Positions 46,477-59,350 of a stretch of 64,000 nucleotides of DNA are shown piece after piece. The DNA lies in the NCBI GenBank assembly GCA_025266875.1, contig JALLLT010000016.1, forward strand, positions 62,001 through 126,000, given 5' to 3'. The DNA is from Fennellomyces sp. T-0311 (taxonomy: Eukaryota; Mucoromycota; Mucoromycetes; Mucorales; Lichtheimiaceae). Made by a program: the position numbers and the translations under genes. How positions within the stretch are numbered: position 1 is the stretch's first letter; each line of letters starts with the position of its first letter. A model generated the notes under the pieces. It had not been told where the DNA came from, made no database searches, and was given only the letters and a program-made list of their open reading frames with translations.

Positions 46477-48889
46477 TTAAGCAAATATATCATTGCCCAT
46501 ACCAAGCTGAGCTAAATCGTAGATAATCATAAATACTACAGAGAGTCCGAGCAAACCACTCGAGACAACGGCTATGTAAAAAGGGTTTAGCCAACGCCGT
46601 GGCTTGAACGCCAAAAAATGCTCCGTTTCCGCCTCTTGTTCGTCCTCTATCACAATTGATAAATCCTTTTTCTCATCCTCCCTGCTTGATTGTATCACCG
46701 GTGATGTGGGGACGTGAATATTGTTTTTGTTTTTCAATGAAACATGACTTGAGATCCAGGATGTTCGTTCTGGTTGCTTTGTCTCCTCGTGATCTCTGCT
46801 CGTTGAAATACCAAGCCCTTCGGGTGATCCGATAGTTGTTGTGCTTGGCCTTGGTGAATTTTCTGGTGGCACTTTAAGAATATTTGGGGATCCTGGAACA
46901 CTACTTGCATTCTGTACTTGAATTCGTGATGTAGGTCCCACGCTATCCTCCAATACAATGACAGGTGTTGCACCAAGTGGTGATTTGGGCGCAATTGGTG
47001 ATCGAAAGTTGTATGGGGAACGTGGAGAAGCTGCCTCAATTCGACTAAGCCGAGATGTTCGACCCGAACGCCGGATCGATATTGATCGATTTTCTTCAGG
47101 ATAGTGCATGGTCACATCAGTAGGTTGTTCTGGGACCTTTTCCTTTTCTTCATTCACAACGGATGCTTGATACTTTCTTGAAGCGAAGTATAAGATGAAA
47201 GGCAAAATAAAGTTGACGGTCTGTTTTGAATTTGAAATCAAAAAGGGGTTTAGTATTGTTTGTGGTAACACGGCATTCCGTTCTTACCGATTGGAAAAAC
47301 AAGCTACTCCAATTTTGAATGGTACCAATGTAGTCTTTGGCTTGCAGTGGTCTAATATAGATATGTGAAATGTAAACAACTGTTTCTTGGCTTTTTGTTG
47401 GACTTGCATGCAAATAAACCACGGAAGAAGGTTGGCCCAGAAGATCGCCCAGGGTTTGCCACAAATGTTGCCGCGTAGCAAATTCTGTCGGATGACAATT
47501 GTGAATACTGGTATAGAGGTCACTAAAGCACAGATAGGGAAGATGTAAGTGGTCACCAAGGAAGCTGTTTGACCTTGTGTGCTTAGAATGGCAAGAATAT
47601 CGCTAGAAGGACTCATTTCATACGCCATGGCTCCAAAAACACCTAGACATTCCAGTGTATAAAATTAGGCAATTCTAAGAAATATAAAAAGTTATGCGTA
47701 CGTACCAATAATAATATACATAATAGTTGAAATGATAACAGATATAGTAAGAGATTTGTGAATCGAAACGTCAGGCCTGAGATCGTTGACTAGTGTTGGG
47801 ATCTGATACAAGTAGTAGCAATACGTAGCATTTAGCAACAAGATAGTAACAGCTACTATGCATTTGGATACGCACCGTAGTAATGTAACTATAGTTGAAG
47901 ATCACAATACCTAGGACTAATGTCGAATCGGGACCGACCGCGGGGAGACGTGATGTATCTAGTCCTTCTTGGCAGAACGCAACAGTCCATTGGAGCAGTA
48001 CAGCACATAAAACGATAAAAGAAGTCATTTGCACCATGATATTTTCGACCAGACTGAAGAATCCCAAAGGCATCACCATGACCGCAGTAAGTAGATAACC
48101 AAAGGTAAAGATGTAGTAGTCATCAGCGGAGAACGGTGAGTTTCCGAGAACGGTTCGCTCAGTGATACAGAACCAACCACCGGGGGCTATGCCAAGCCCA
48201 CAAGTACCCTTGAATAGAGTAATAAGCATGCTATCGATCGTCTATTAAAGTGTTGTTTAGCATAAGGAAACTCTAGTGTTAAAGTGAGTATGATTACCTG
48301 TGCTGCGAGAATAATGCTTGCCACATTAACGGATTGAAGAGCAAGAAACAGTACAAGCTGGAAAAAGTAATGGTACTTTTTGCCTAGAATAAGCTGAGCT
48401 ACTGTTGTAAACTCCACTTTTGCCTAAACATAGTATTAGCAAAAGAAAGAATATAGTATGTTGCATTTTCTACAAGTAACATAAAAAAACTCGTCTACGT
48501 CACCTGAAACTTTTCATTGCCCTTGATGCTTGATAAGACCTCGCAGATAAAAAGGGCAGAGAATGCCGACAATATTGCGATAGCGACAAAGACAAACATC
48601 GGGGCTAACCAGCCAGACTATTATAATAATAAAATGTAAAATTAGCCTAAATGGCTATCGGTGTAGCCGGCAACAATAGAAAAGAGTACATTACCTGCTG
48701 GAACAATGGTGGAATAGTAGAAAGACCTGGACCCTATAAACGAAGGCGATCAGTAATGGATTAATGTACGTGCTAATGCACGCAACTGCAGCGCTCTATT
48801 AGTGATAGATTTACGATAGATTTACATACCGTCATAGAAGAAACGAGCAAAGCGATTGCACCAAATGTACCAATGCCACCTTTTGACAT
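46477..48889 (-). CDS. Amino-acid transporter (Aa_trans/AAAP family), tandem copy B
   Basis: Nine exons (48889-48830, 48733-48695, 48617-48504, 48423-48298, 48241-47876, 47802-47706, 47642-47408, 47351-47288, 47220-46477) give 614 residues. Exons 2 to 8 have the same lengths as in copy A (39, 114, 126, 366, 97, 235, 64 nt), so the pair arose by tandem duplication. The transmembrane parts align closely (GPGLSTIPPLFQ-SGWLAP, LGIVIFNYSYITT, VFGAMAYEMS), while the Ser/Pro-rich loop before the last helix differs. The intron after exon 7 begins with GC (GCAAGT) instead of GT; copy A has GTAAGT there. Diverged loops suggest different regulation or targeting. Confidence 0.87.
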
Positions 48890-50675
48890 GATGGACTATA
48901 TGAAATTCTAGTACAAACACAAGTAAACTAGAAAGCAAAGGGAAGATAAAGCAAGAAACGCTAATTTGGCACTGGCCTTTTATACGCAAGAACAAGTCGA
49001 TCACAATATATCAATTGTTTCAAAAAGGCGAATAGAACCTTTTATGGCAATAAAAATGAAGAAGGTTTACGCATCTCACTTCCCATCAAATACGGCAAAT
49101 AGGCTATGTGGAACCCGATCAGCCGTTTTTCCTTTCAAGTTTGTTCACAGCACACACACAAAATAAATATCCACTGTAACAGGCAACTAATTGTGTTTGG
49201 CAGGGCCTTTCATCTTTGGCGTCGTTTCGCTCTTTTTGTTTATTGATTGTTTTTTCTTATTGTTTGGATTATCCCGAAGGGTGTTGTATCCGTGTGCCAC
49301 TCATCTGGCTTATCTCTAACGCCGATGTAAAAAAAAAAGTCGTGCATATCTCTAGAACTTTGCCTACTTTTTTTTGGTAGCATGATTCGAATGGATAACG
49401 GAACGATTAGCTGTTATTTGCCTTACACATGTGTGAAATTAGATCCGCTGGACCATTTTCCCCTCATTTTAATTATCACAGCGGATCATTTTAATAGTTG
49501 GTTTGAATTGATCCTTCCACTGTTGGCATTGGTACTCTGAAGCTTTTTTTTTGAAGCATTCGTGTGGTTTGGGATTTTCAGAAGTGTATTTTTTATTTAT
49601 CAAAAGATGAAACAAATCCTGTGAGGTTAATGAACCCCTGACCTGACCACTACTCTCCAAGCAAATAAACGCCATGACTACCTGTTAATCACTTATATAT
49701 ATATTATGAAACCAGGTCGACTATGAATAACGGATGAAAAGAAATACTATGAGTAAAATAAAATGACCAGATGGTTCCAGATAGATCCTGTTTCAAAAAA
49801 TCTCTCAGATAAAGTTTTTTTTTCCTCTTCTTCGTTCTATTACCGCTTTCTAGAAAGTTGACCCGGTAGCAACATAAATGGAGCTATTCCAATCCAGGAA
49901 TATACACTGAGTCAATTTGTTCATTTTCCCTTTTATGTTTTGATTTCTTTATGCTGTGGTAACATTTTTTTTTGAAGTTTCCATCACGTTGGTGCATCAG
50001 CGGCACAAACAACAACATTTTATTTTGCCTGTTTCATAGCACCCTGACCTTGTTATCCCAAACACGTGGAGTGAACTAATAAACTGAACCAAAAAAAGCA
50101 CCCGAGCTTCGATGAAACTACGTATTTTGTACTTTGGCATTGGACTCCTATCAATGGAAAAAATAAAAAGAGAGAGAGAAAGCCAAGAGCACCCCTTTGA
50201 CTTTGTAACTGATAATACTTCATGCATGACCAAGATTTTCCATCGGTTGCAAAATGTACACCCCTTGCTTTGCAACTGAGATCGAAGTAATGGCGTAATA
50301 TTCATACGGAACAAGTTAGCTCTTTGTCATCGGACGAGATAGGCGGAATGATGTTTACAACAATCTCCTAAATTGTTCCACCTATCATTGAGGGCTTCTT
50401 TGTTGAGCACCTTTTTGTGAGTGTTGTACTTGACCAAAGAGATAACACCTTTCATGGTGCATTTTTTTTCTTTGAAAATAGGTATTGTACGTACATGAAG
50501 AGGAGTACATTTTATTTTACTACGTTTCCAGATTTAATGTTTAGGAATCAGTACGATACCAAAAGCTATGCGTATGTAATGATATAGCAGGGCAACAGTA
50601 TTTGAAAGCAATGGACAATGGTTTCATACAACATATTATATAAACAGTTACTACAATATTTCAAAGTAAAGCCAG
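48890..50675. other. Intergenic, nothing recognised
   Basis: Short frames only, including 49997-50314 and 49469-49675 on the minus strand, whose composition is not protein-like. Confidence 0.5.
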
Positions 50676-51809
50676 TTACTTCTGCGGTTGGCGCCTGGTA
50701 TTTGTGGGCAAAACAAGAACAGGGGGATGATGATTACAATAGAATGATGATTTAGTTGCCAATTGCGGCTGAATATGCGGTTTGGAGGGGTTCACCACAT
50801 ATAATGGGGGACGATTGTCGTGTCGAGGCAACGGGGGTAATGAAAGTGTTGGTGTGGGGTCCTTGGGATACTTCTTTGTAACCGTTGTTGTGCTACGGGT
50901 AGGAGTGCTGATACTGGCTGCGATCGTCCTCTTGCCTCGGTGAGATTGCCTGTTATGACCATAAATTTCAGTCTCAGTTGCACGGCAGTGAGCAGGTGTC
51001 AAAGTGATTCGAAGGGTCATTTGTCGATGGTCGCATTGACAGGAAGCAGAATCGTCGGATTCATCTGTCATTATTGAATATTGATCATCATTATTGAATT
51101 CCATAGAGTGAACCGGACACATTGAATCGAACCCACTGAGGAGCATTTCATCGAAGCGATTAGGTTTCATAACCTCGTGCAAATACTTTCGTACATGTGT
51201 TGATCCATAGTAGAGGGCAGTGGCAGCGGGGAGAGCAACGGAAACGTGTTGTTCGACATTGGGTGGCATCATCATGCGGCGCATAAGACGAGGAGGAAGT
51301 AAGCTGCTCTTGAACGATGGTTCTCGTGAAGGTATGCTTGACGTTGTAGTTGTCATCATGTTGGGAGCACTGATTTGCTTGATCCACCGCGGAAATCGAG
51401 GTCGATTTGATAATGTGGTGGGTGATAACGGCGGTGATAAGGGTGGACTTCTTGGCAATTTGGCATCTACTACGATAGTGTCATTCTCCGAGATGGGTGA
51501 TAGGGCGGTATCGAACGAAGAAGGTGTTGTGGAAAAGACCGTGCAAGAATCATCTTTTCCGGTTAAAACGGTGTCAGTGTCTTCATCTTCTTCCTCGTCC
51601 ATGGTAGATGAGATTTTGGAGTAATAAAAGCAGCATTCTTCGTCGCGTGGTGATGATGTTTTCCGAGATACAATCATGACAGATCCTTGACTCACTGCTG
51701 TCATATCCGATGAAGTGCTGTATGTGGTGGGGATTGGGGATAAAAACACACGGCCCGGTGCGATGGACGAAGGTAGTATCAATGTTTTATCTGCTGCTGT
51801 TGTGGCCAT
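50676..51809 (-). CDS. Hypothetical low-complexity protein
   Basis: A single exon of 377 residues from the ATG at 51809 (MATTAADKTL); the frame is open a further 63 bases upstream. It is rich in Ser, Thr and Pro, with acidic runs (DEEEDEDTD) and PPLSPPLSP repeats. One more conserved-looking block has alternating hydrophobic and basic residues (HVRKYLHEVMKPNRFDEML), and an acidic/Cys segment (DDSASCQCD) follows. No signal peptide or membrane helix is present. The length of the open frame and its codon choice support a gene; function is unknown, and the proline-directed sites hint at a phosphorylated regulator. Confidence 0.6.
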   Translation of the reverse strand: MATTAADKTLILPSSIAPGRVFLSPIPTTYSTSSDMTAVSQGSVMIVSRKTSSPRDEECCFYYSKISSTMDEEEDEDTDTVLTGKDDSCTVFSTTPSSFDTALSPISENDTIVVDAKLPRSPPLSPPLSPTTLSNRPRFPRWIKQISAPNMMTTTTSSIPSREPSFKSSLLPPRLMRRMMMPPNVEQHVSVALPAATALYYGSTHVRKYLHEVMKPNRFDEMLLSGFDSMCPVHSMEFNNDDQYSIMTDESDDSASCQCDHRQMTLRITLTPAHCRATETEIYGHNRQSHRGKRTIAASISTPTRSTTTVTKKYPKDPTPTLSLPPLPRHDNRPPLYVVNPSKPHIQPQLATKSSFYCNHHPPVLVLPTNTRRQPQK

Positions 51810-52809
51810 ATTTTGTCGCGTAGTATAATATAATGTACAAGTGAAAGGAGAATGGTAAAACGCTCGAGTCAAGCAGCCAATTTAAAGTGTGCTTTCAAGG
51901 GGGTGCAACCCGAGGGGGGGGGGGGGAAGGACCAAGGACGCAAAAAAAAGGAGATTGACGGAAAAAAAAAGAAGAGAGGGGGGGGGAGCTATATCTGTTT
52001 ATGGTACGCAGCTCATTTACACGTACAGAATACTTTTTACCTACATACACGCCTTTACATTACAAGAATAGAAACGCTGGACTTTCTCCCCTTGATCATC
52101 ACCGCGCAGGCGACTTTTTTTGACCTAGCAATCGATAGTCGTGACAACAATATAGACAGGTGTCTCTTTGTTCTTCTTTATTCTATGGATTCATTATATC
52201 GCAAAAACGTAATTGCATTTTTGTCCAAGGTTCAATAGAACAATGAGACCGCCCCTTTATGGAAATTCTTTCTTTAAAGTATTATTAACATACCAGAGTT
52301 AGCGCTCGATTTCGACGAAGGGGCGCCCCGGTGAGCAACAAATAGCCGGTCTAAAAAAGTGAATACTTGTTCTTTTTGCAGATCCGTGCATACACGCCCT
52401 GCCTTGATGAGGCACACGTCAGTGTCTCTATATTGCTCTTGCCCAAAAGTCTGTCCTTAACCGCGAGCCATACACCCCCCTCCTCACAGCTCATAAGAGC
52501 CCCTGCCGACAAAAAGGGCACAGGAAGACTGGAGAAGACTTTGGCAGCACTCAGAACACACGCGTTCACCTTTAAGTTTTTCTCAAATGGCTATTATGAA
52601 AGAGCGACGAGAAGATCATGCAGTAGAAAAAAACTCATACATTTTGACGATCAACCTTTGTTTTGGCAATCGTTCTAATTGCTGCATAACTTATGCACTA
52701 TTGTTATGGTTATGGTTTGCAACCGGATTAGCTCCTTCGTGGATGCAAATGATTCCCGGGTTGCCCTTCCGCGATCCAAACAGTTATGCTGGAACAAAAA
52801 ACAAACACT
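51810..52809. other. Intergenic with poly-G tract
   Basis: Upstream region of the low-complexity gene. It holds a run of 13 G at 51914-51926 and a second purine/G-rich block near 51976-51987. No credible gene was seen; the frame at 52367-52678 has no recognised content. Confidence 0.5.
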
Positions 52810-54311
52810 TTATTCGAGAGTCCACGGGTTGTCGGCCAGACCGGACGTCAACACTTCCAGCTGACCCTCTTCGTTCACAACGACAATGTCTTCCAGCCTG
52901 ATGCCGAATTCACGTGGCACGTAAATACCTGGCTCAACACTGAACGTCATTCCTGGCTGCAGCACCAGATCTGTATTGCCTTGGTTCATCTATTAAAGAT
53001 CAGTGAGAATGCCATTATTTTTTCTTATATAAAAAAAATAGGGAGTGCGATTAAACTTACGTAAGGTTCTTCATGCATCTCTTCACCAATGCCGTGGCCC
53101 AGACGATGGGTGAAATAATGACCGTAGCCAGCCGTGGTGATGATGCGTCGAGCACTCAGATCGATCTCTGCGCACGTTGATCCAGCGTGTCCCAGGCTCA
53201 GCACGTTCTCCTGCGCACGTTTCACAAGGTACCAAGCATCCACAATGGTCTGGTTATGGTCCTCGCGGTTGCCTAGGAAAAAGGTGCGCGTGGTATCCGA
53301 CTGATAGTTCTTGAGTTCACCGCCGGTGTCGATGAGGACGGTCGAGTCCTTGCCCACTTTTTTGGTCTGACCAGGCTCGCCATGGGGGAATGCGGCGTTC
53401 TCGTCGATCAGCGCAAGAACCCATGTGTTTGTGAGTCCTGCGGTGGTCAGGGCACGGGTCATGATGGTAGCAATATCACCCTCGGTCATGCCAACTTTGA
53501 CGTGTGGGCGGACTTGACGGATGGCTTCCTCGGTAGCACGATTGGCACATCGCAGAATATCCAGTTCAGCAGCTGACTTGATCATTCTTAAGGTTTGCAA
53601 GGCCCGAGAGGCAATCTGGACACCTGGCGTCACGCGAGAAAGCCCGTCAAAGATAAACAGTCGTATGGTCGGCTCGATAAACACCGCATCCACTCTTTCT
53701 TCGCTGAGCACCTGAGCAGCCACTTCATATGGTGATTTATGCTCGATCCATTCCACGATATGCGGCTGGATCTCATCGGGTAAATTGGCATCCTCGATGG
53801 CCTCCACGGCCCGCGTAGCTTCAAACATGGGTGTCACGACAATGGTCTTGATCCCGCTGGGTTGCGAGGCGTCGGCAACGAGCATGACAAGGAACGGTCG
53901 TTCGGTGAGACTCCATTCAATGTTGGTATAGTATGTCATGGTTGGGCCGGGCTCCATGATGTATGCCGCGGACTCAGGAAGCGTGCCTGCCAATTTCTTT
54001 TGGCGACTCACATATTCGCTGGGCTGGATGGCGTTGATGTGCGCGCAATAGCCGTGTAAAGAGGAAAAGTCGGGTATCGTCTTTGCGGGTGGTGCTTGGT
54101 GGAAAAGGTACTGCAGAGCCCATATGCCTCCTGCCAAAGCGACCAGCATGGATAGCGCCAAAAACGAACGCATAATCTATATACATGGCGTCAACTTGTT
54201 TCCATCGGGTCGGGATTAAACAGTTACCATTGTCCTGTTCTTGACCTTGCCCCAATGGCGCTGCGAGGCATATTGGCCAACGAGTGGCGTAATTTCTTCT
54301 TGCGATGCCAT
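52810..54311 (-). CDS. Membrane-anchored M24 (creatinase/aminopeptidase P-type) metallopeptidase
   Basis: Exons 54311-54228, 54176-53061 and 52989-52810 encode 459 residues. A short cytosolic part (1-30) precedes a signal anchor (SFLALSMLVALAGGIWALQYLF), giving a type II membrane protein with the enzyme in the lumen or outside. The creatinase-like N-domain is followed by the pita-bread catalytic domain with all five metal ligands: Asp in VLIDTGG, Asp in SDTTRTFF, His in RLGHGIG, Glu in SVEPGIY, Glu in IRLEDIV. The family cleaves Xaa-Pro bonds with two metal ions. The anchor suggests a vacuolar, secretory or cell-surface prolidase-like enzyme rather than the cytosolic form. Confidence 0.92.
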
Positions 54312-55878
54312 GATGTGAAGGAATCGATAAGAAGAGAACCAAACGAGTCAGCTGCCGTGGAACTGGCGGACATTCTCACGGCCAAAAGTTAACTGTTTCG
54401 TGTCAACAAGCACTGGTCTATCGAAACATATTCCAGGCCTGTGCCATCATCTGATGGTCCAAAAGCAGATGTTTGTTAACCGTTTTTTTCCTATACACCG
54501 CACAAATATAGAAACCCGCTTGAGCTTAAAGCAACGCAGCTGATGTTGCTCCAAGAAATTGCCGAAGAGGGCGACCCAGCGCTTCTTTTGCGTAACCATC
54601 GTCGACGTGCAGTTTACTACTCACTTGCATTAAAATGAAAAATTGGTCGTGTTGCATGCACGAGTGCTCCTTATTTTGGGCGCCCGCCCGGGTTTTCCGT
54701 GAGTTGGTTACTCCTTTACAACGCCCATTCTCTCTCCCCGTCACATCTACAGTGATATAACGTCCTGCTCTTAATAAGATTGTGTCAGGTGGATCTCATC
54801 TTCGCGGGGTGACTAGCGAATCCTTGAGCAATTATAGTATGGACTGTGCACGGTAAAAACAATCGGGCCGCTGCCTATACAAACAGGGCAACAGTCCATC
54901 AATTCATGTTTGCTATATGGCTTTCGCGTTCATCCGGCCAGCGAATAAATTCTCGGCAATTAATAATGGCATCATTTAACAAACAGAGACAAACCCTGCC
55001 GTACGCCACTTTGATTCCTGTCAGCATCTGGGCTTTCGATTCAACTAGATCGGTGATTTGTTGCACAAAGTACATCGGGTTACCTCTTTTGATCCTTCCA
55101 TGACAAGTATGCGTGCTCAGTAACTGCATAATTATGTAATCGTTTCCAGGTTTACTTTATACATCTGAGCAGCCGCTCAAGTGTGGACATGTAAACGGGT
55201 CGTTGGCCTACATGGTAGGAATGGAGGTGAGAGGAAAGCCCTTTCAGATAAATACTAGACAGTGCTTATCACGAAAAAAAGCCATGCAATCAAACGCTGA
55301 TCCAATCAGCACTCTAGTATTTTGTGCTATTGTCATGCGTATATAGTCTCGTAAGCTGAAATCCATGAATGTTTCGCACCCGACTGTGGTGATGACAAGA
55401 CACGTCAGAGGCGTTTATATACTTTGTTCCACAGCACCAACCATCTCACCTTTCGTACTCCAGTAATGATAAAATCCAATGCTAGGGGAATATCCAGGCA
55501 ACAACTTGCGATTCACACGTGGTGATTATATAGTAGTACTTGGATATCCATAAACAGCGAACCATGGAACGGGTAATACAGGGCATCGTAATGCGGAGAA
55601 GTACTTGACGCCACGTCTTGGTGGGTCGATGACAAGCGTGGAGGGCACGCTCATGTGATACGTGTCAATCGAAAGATTGTTATATCACCGTAGCAACATG
55701 CAAGACATGAACGGGTTTCAGGCACCGTAAAGTGTTTAAGGGAACAGGTCTGTTTCTTATGTAAGCGCGACAAGAAAGCGGGAACGCGTGTAGGACAAGG
55801 AAAAAGAGAACTTGAGAAATTTGTGGCGAGACCGCGTTCGCGTTTTTTTTTAGTTTCAGGAACTTCATTTGGGAACAA
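54312..55878. other. Intergenic between divergent genes
   Basis: No credible coding frame in 1.6 kb. It must contain the promoters of the M24 peptidase and the RecQ helicase. No motif stands out. Confidence 0.5.
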
Positions 55879-58800
55879 ATGAAGAACAACTATGCTGAAA
55901 ACCTAGCTCATTTTGAGTTAGAGTATCGACCCAATATTCGTCGACCTTACACTTCTACGTTTACACTTCATCCTAACGACAAGTCTCGACCTAATACTCC
56001 TGCCAATTTACCTCCCACAAGTAATGCATTCCATCCTTCAAGTTTTGACAGTGAATCTAAAAGGAAAATAAACAATAGCTTCATCGTCTTCAACAGTAAC
56101 CCATTCCAACAGCGTATTGAAGAAGCGGCAACGTACCAATGACAATGTGGATGAGGTTATTGACTTGACTTCGTCAACCAACAAACGTTCGCGTATCACT
56201 TTGAAAGGCAAAGCGTCTGCTGCTCATTCGTCCGTGTCCACACCAGTGCCACCGCCATCACTTTCCAATGGATCAACGACCGCGTACGATGACGATTCCT
56301 TTGACATTCCCTTTGACGATGATCTTGATCCTGAATTTGTACGTTTGTCACGGTCATCAACAAGGGCAAAAGTAAAACTGAAACGTAAAATGTAGATGGA
56401 TTATCTTGATCCACCGGGGACTTATGAACCACCCCTCGAACCATTCCCAGAAGACGAGTTTGACGATGATGTGGGCTTTTCAGATATAGCCATGGACGAA
56501 GAAATGGCTCGTGCGGTAGAGGAAGCAGAGTCAAAATATACCAGTCGCCAGCAACAATCATCCAAGACACTCGACGACTTGGAACGCGAGTTAATGGAGT
56601 TGAAGGAGCGACAGAACGAAATGAATGACAAATTTGTCCATCTCTTGCTGGGTGGTGTTGATGAGGTTGAGAAGAACAAGATCGCAAAGGAGAGGTGTGT
56701 GTTGTTGTTCGTGCGATTGGAAAAAAGGGAGACGTAAACTAATGTAGGATGGGTGTGTGCAGAGATCAGTTGTTAGCCAGAAAAGAAGAGCTCGAACTTG
56801 CAATCACCTTGGAAAAATCCAGGTCATCCGCCAGAAAGCATACACCCATCGTACTGGACGACGACGACGACTCGTTCCAACCATCCGCCATTCGACCCAT
56901 CGCACCATCACCCGTCCCCAAACCTTCGTCATCAACATCATCCAAGCCCACGCCCATTATCCGATCTCGCTATTTCGAGAGCAGTCCTCCGTCCCCATCG
57001 CCCATGCCCGTAGCACGCAAACGAGCCGAAGGGTATCCATGGTCCAAAGACGTCAACAAGGCCATGGAGCAGGTGTTTAAGTTGGAAGAGTTCCGAACAA
57101 ACCAGCTCGAAGCCATCAATACCACACTCAACGGCGACAACGTGTTTGTTCTGATGCCCACGGGCGGTGGCAAGTCGCTGTGTTACCAATTGCCGGCAGT
57201 CGTGCAAAGAAGTTACCTATCGATCGTGGTCTCGCCGCTCATTTCGCTGATGAAGGATCAAGTGGATGCGCTAGTGAAAAAGGGAGTAGCAACCTTCTTG
57301 CTCAACGGACAAACGCCGGCGGATCAACGCAAACGTATCTTCCAAGAGCTAGCCATGCCCTCTTTCGATACGTATCTGCTGTACGTCACACCAGAAATGA
57401 TCCAGAAATCCACCGCCTTCCAAAACACCGTGGATTCTCTGTATAGACGCAAAAAGATTGCTCGCTTTGTGATTGACGAAGCCCACTGTGTTTCCCAGTG
57501 GGGCCACGACTTTCGTCCGGATTACAAAATGTTGGGTGATCTGAAACAAAAGTATCCAGATGTACCCATCATGGCGCTTACGGCAACAGCAAATGAAACC
57601 GTCCAAAAGGACGTCATCCACAACCTCCATATCGAAGGCTGCAAGGTTCTCAAACAGAGCTTCAATCGCGCCAACTTGCAGTAAGTTTTTTATCTTTATT
57701 ATTTTCACTGCATGTACAAAAGCACATGATATTGATTACGTCGATAGGTATGAGATTATACCCAAGGACAAAGGTGTCTATAACGATATCGACGCCTTTA
57801 TCCGACGCTTCGGAAGCAGTTCCGGCATCATTTACTGTGTTTCCCGAAGACAATGCGAGGATGTCGCACAAAAGTTATCATTTGACTTTGGTATCAGCGC
57901 TGCGCATTACCACGCTGCCCTGGATTCTGATGAGCGCATAGCCATCCAAGTGGATTGGCAAGAGGGGCGAATTCAAGTCATTGTCGCCACCATTGCATTC
58001 GGTATGGGTATCGACAAAGCCGATGTACGATTCGTGATCCATTTCTCGTTACCGTCCTCCGTCGAAGGCTACTATCAAGAAACTGGCCGCGCCGGACGCG
58101 ATGGATTGCCCGCTGAATGTCGCTTGTACTACAACTTTGCCGATACCCGGATTCATCGACTATTGATTGACAATGGCGAGGGCAACTGGCAGCAGAAACA
58201 ACGATTGACCGAAAACCTCAACCAAATGGTCCGTTTTTGCGAAAACAAGACGGATTGTCGACGAAAACAGCTGCTAATCTATTTCGGTGAGCAGTTTGAT
58301 CCTCAACTTTGCAAACGTACATGTGACAATTGCAGGAACAACGAGCACGTGGAGATTATAAAGCGAGATCATTCCATTGACGCCAAAAGTGCCATTACCC
58401 TGTTGCGCGATATCGAGGATGATCGAGTCACGCTGGTCCAGATGGTCGATATGTTGCGTGGGTCCCAAGCGAGACGATTTATCGACAGAGGTTACCATAA
58501 TTTGCGTGGCTACGGCGAATTGAAGCGAATGAACAGGACTGAGGTGGATCGGTTACTCAAGTTTATGCTATTGGATGGTTTCCTCAAAGAATACACCGAA
58601 GTCAACAAGTCTGGGTTCTCCTCCACCTTTGTCAAGGTAACAGTAACCAAAAAGGTGCACGTATTCTCCGAGTTGAGCTAATGTTTGGATTAGACTACGG
58701 CCAAGGCATTGAGAATCCTTGATGGAGGCGAGAAGGTCTTGCTGGACGTGCAAACAAAGAGCATTTCTAGGGTAGTTTATTAATAAACGACGACGACAGC

Positions 58801-59350
58801 ATGATCAAAAAGGAACTAAAAAAAAACAAACCCGTTACGAAACAGGATAATTCTATTACGACTCACCCTACTCGACCGCAACCACGTGGTGATAGAGGTG
58901 CTGGTCCGTCTCATGGCGACAATGTGACGATACCTAAAGTCATTCGAACGAAAACGAATGATCGGCGGGACCTTATTGTGATTGATTGTTACAAAGAAAT
59001 GGTGAATCTCCGATCAACAGTAAGCTAGAACATGGACTATCTGTTTCTATAAACTAACAGCAAACAAATTAAGATTACAACTAGCCATAGAATCCAAAAA
59101 CCAACGTCGGTCTACTCGGATACCCAACTCTTGCTCTATGTAATAGCTGCTTTTGTTTAAGAAAAAGGAAAAAACAGCTGACATTTACTCACCAACCTGT
59201 TAGGCCAAAACGCTTCCAAACACTGTTGCCGAATTTCGTCAAGTGCTTCCCATTCCCGATGAAAAGTATGATCGGTTTGGAAAAAAGTTCTGGGCTATCT
59301 GCGAAAAGTATGCACAGGCATACCGTTCAGGCCACGTGACTCATGTATAA
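55879..59350 (+). CDS. RecQ-family DNA helicase with RQC and HRDC domains
   Basis: Deduced exons are 55879-56020, 56079-56338, 56396-56694, 56763-57680, 57748-58636, 58694-58771, 58846-59019, 59074-59139 and 59204-59350, about 990 residues; the exon 6/7 junction is the least certain. The N-terminus is acidic and disordered with a short coiled coil (RELMELKERQNEM). The helicase core has the Q motif (FRTNQLEAI), Walker A near 365 (MPTGGGKSLCYQLP), DEAHC at about 472, TALTATA, and QETGRAGRDG. Zinc cysteines follow (RKQLLIYFGE, CKRTCDNC). The RQC winged helix is followed by an HRDC end (VYSDTQLLLYAKTLPNT...IPDEKYDRFGKKFW). It is Sgs1/BLM-like: unwinds DNA 3' to 5' and dissolves recombination intermediates in the nucleus. 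Confidence 0.94.

Noticed and set aside
58637..58681. RecQ stop at 58681 as the true end
   Set aside because: A GTAACA donor at 58637 and further in-phase exons restore a complete HRDC domain ending at 59350.
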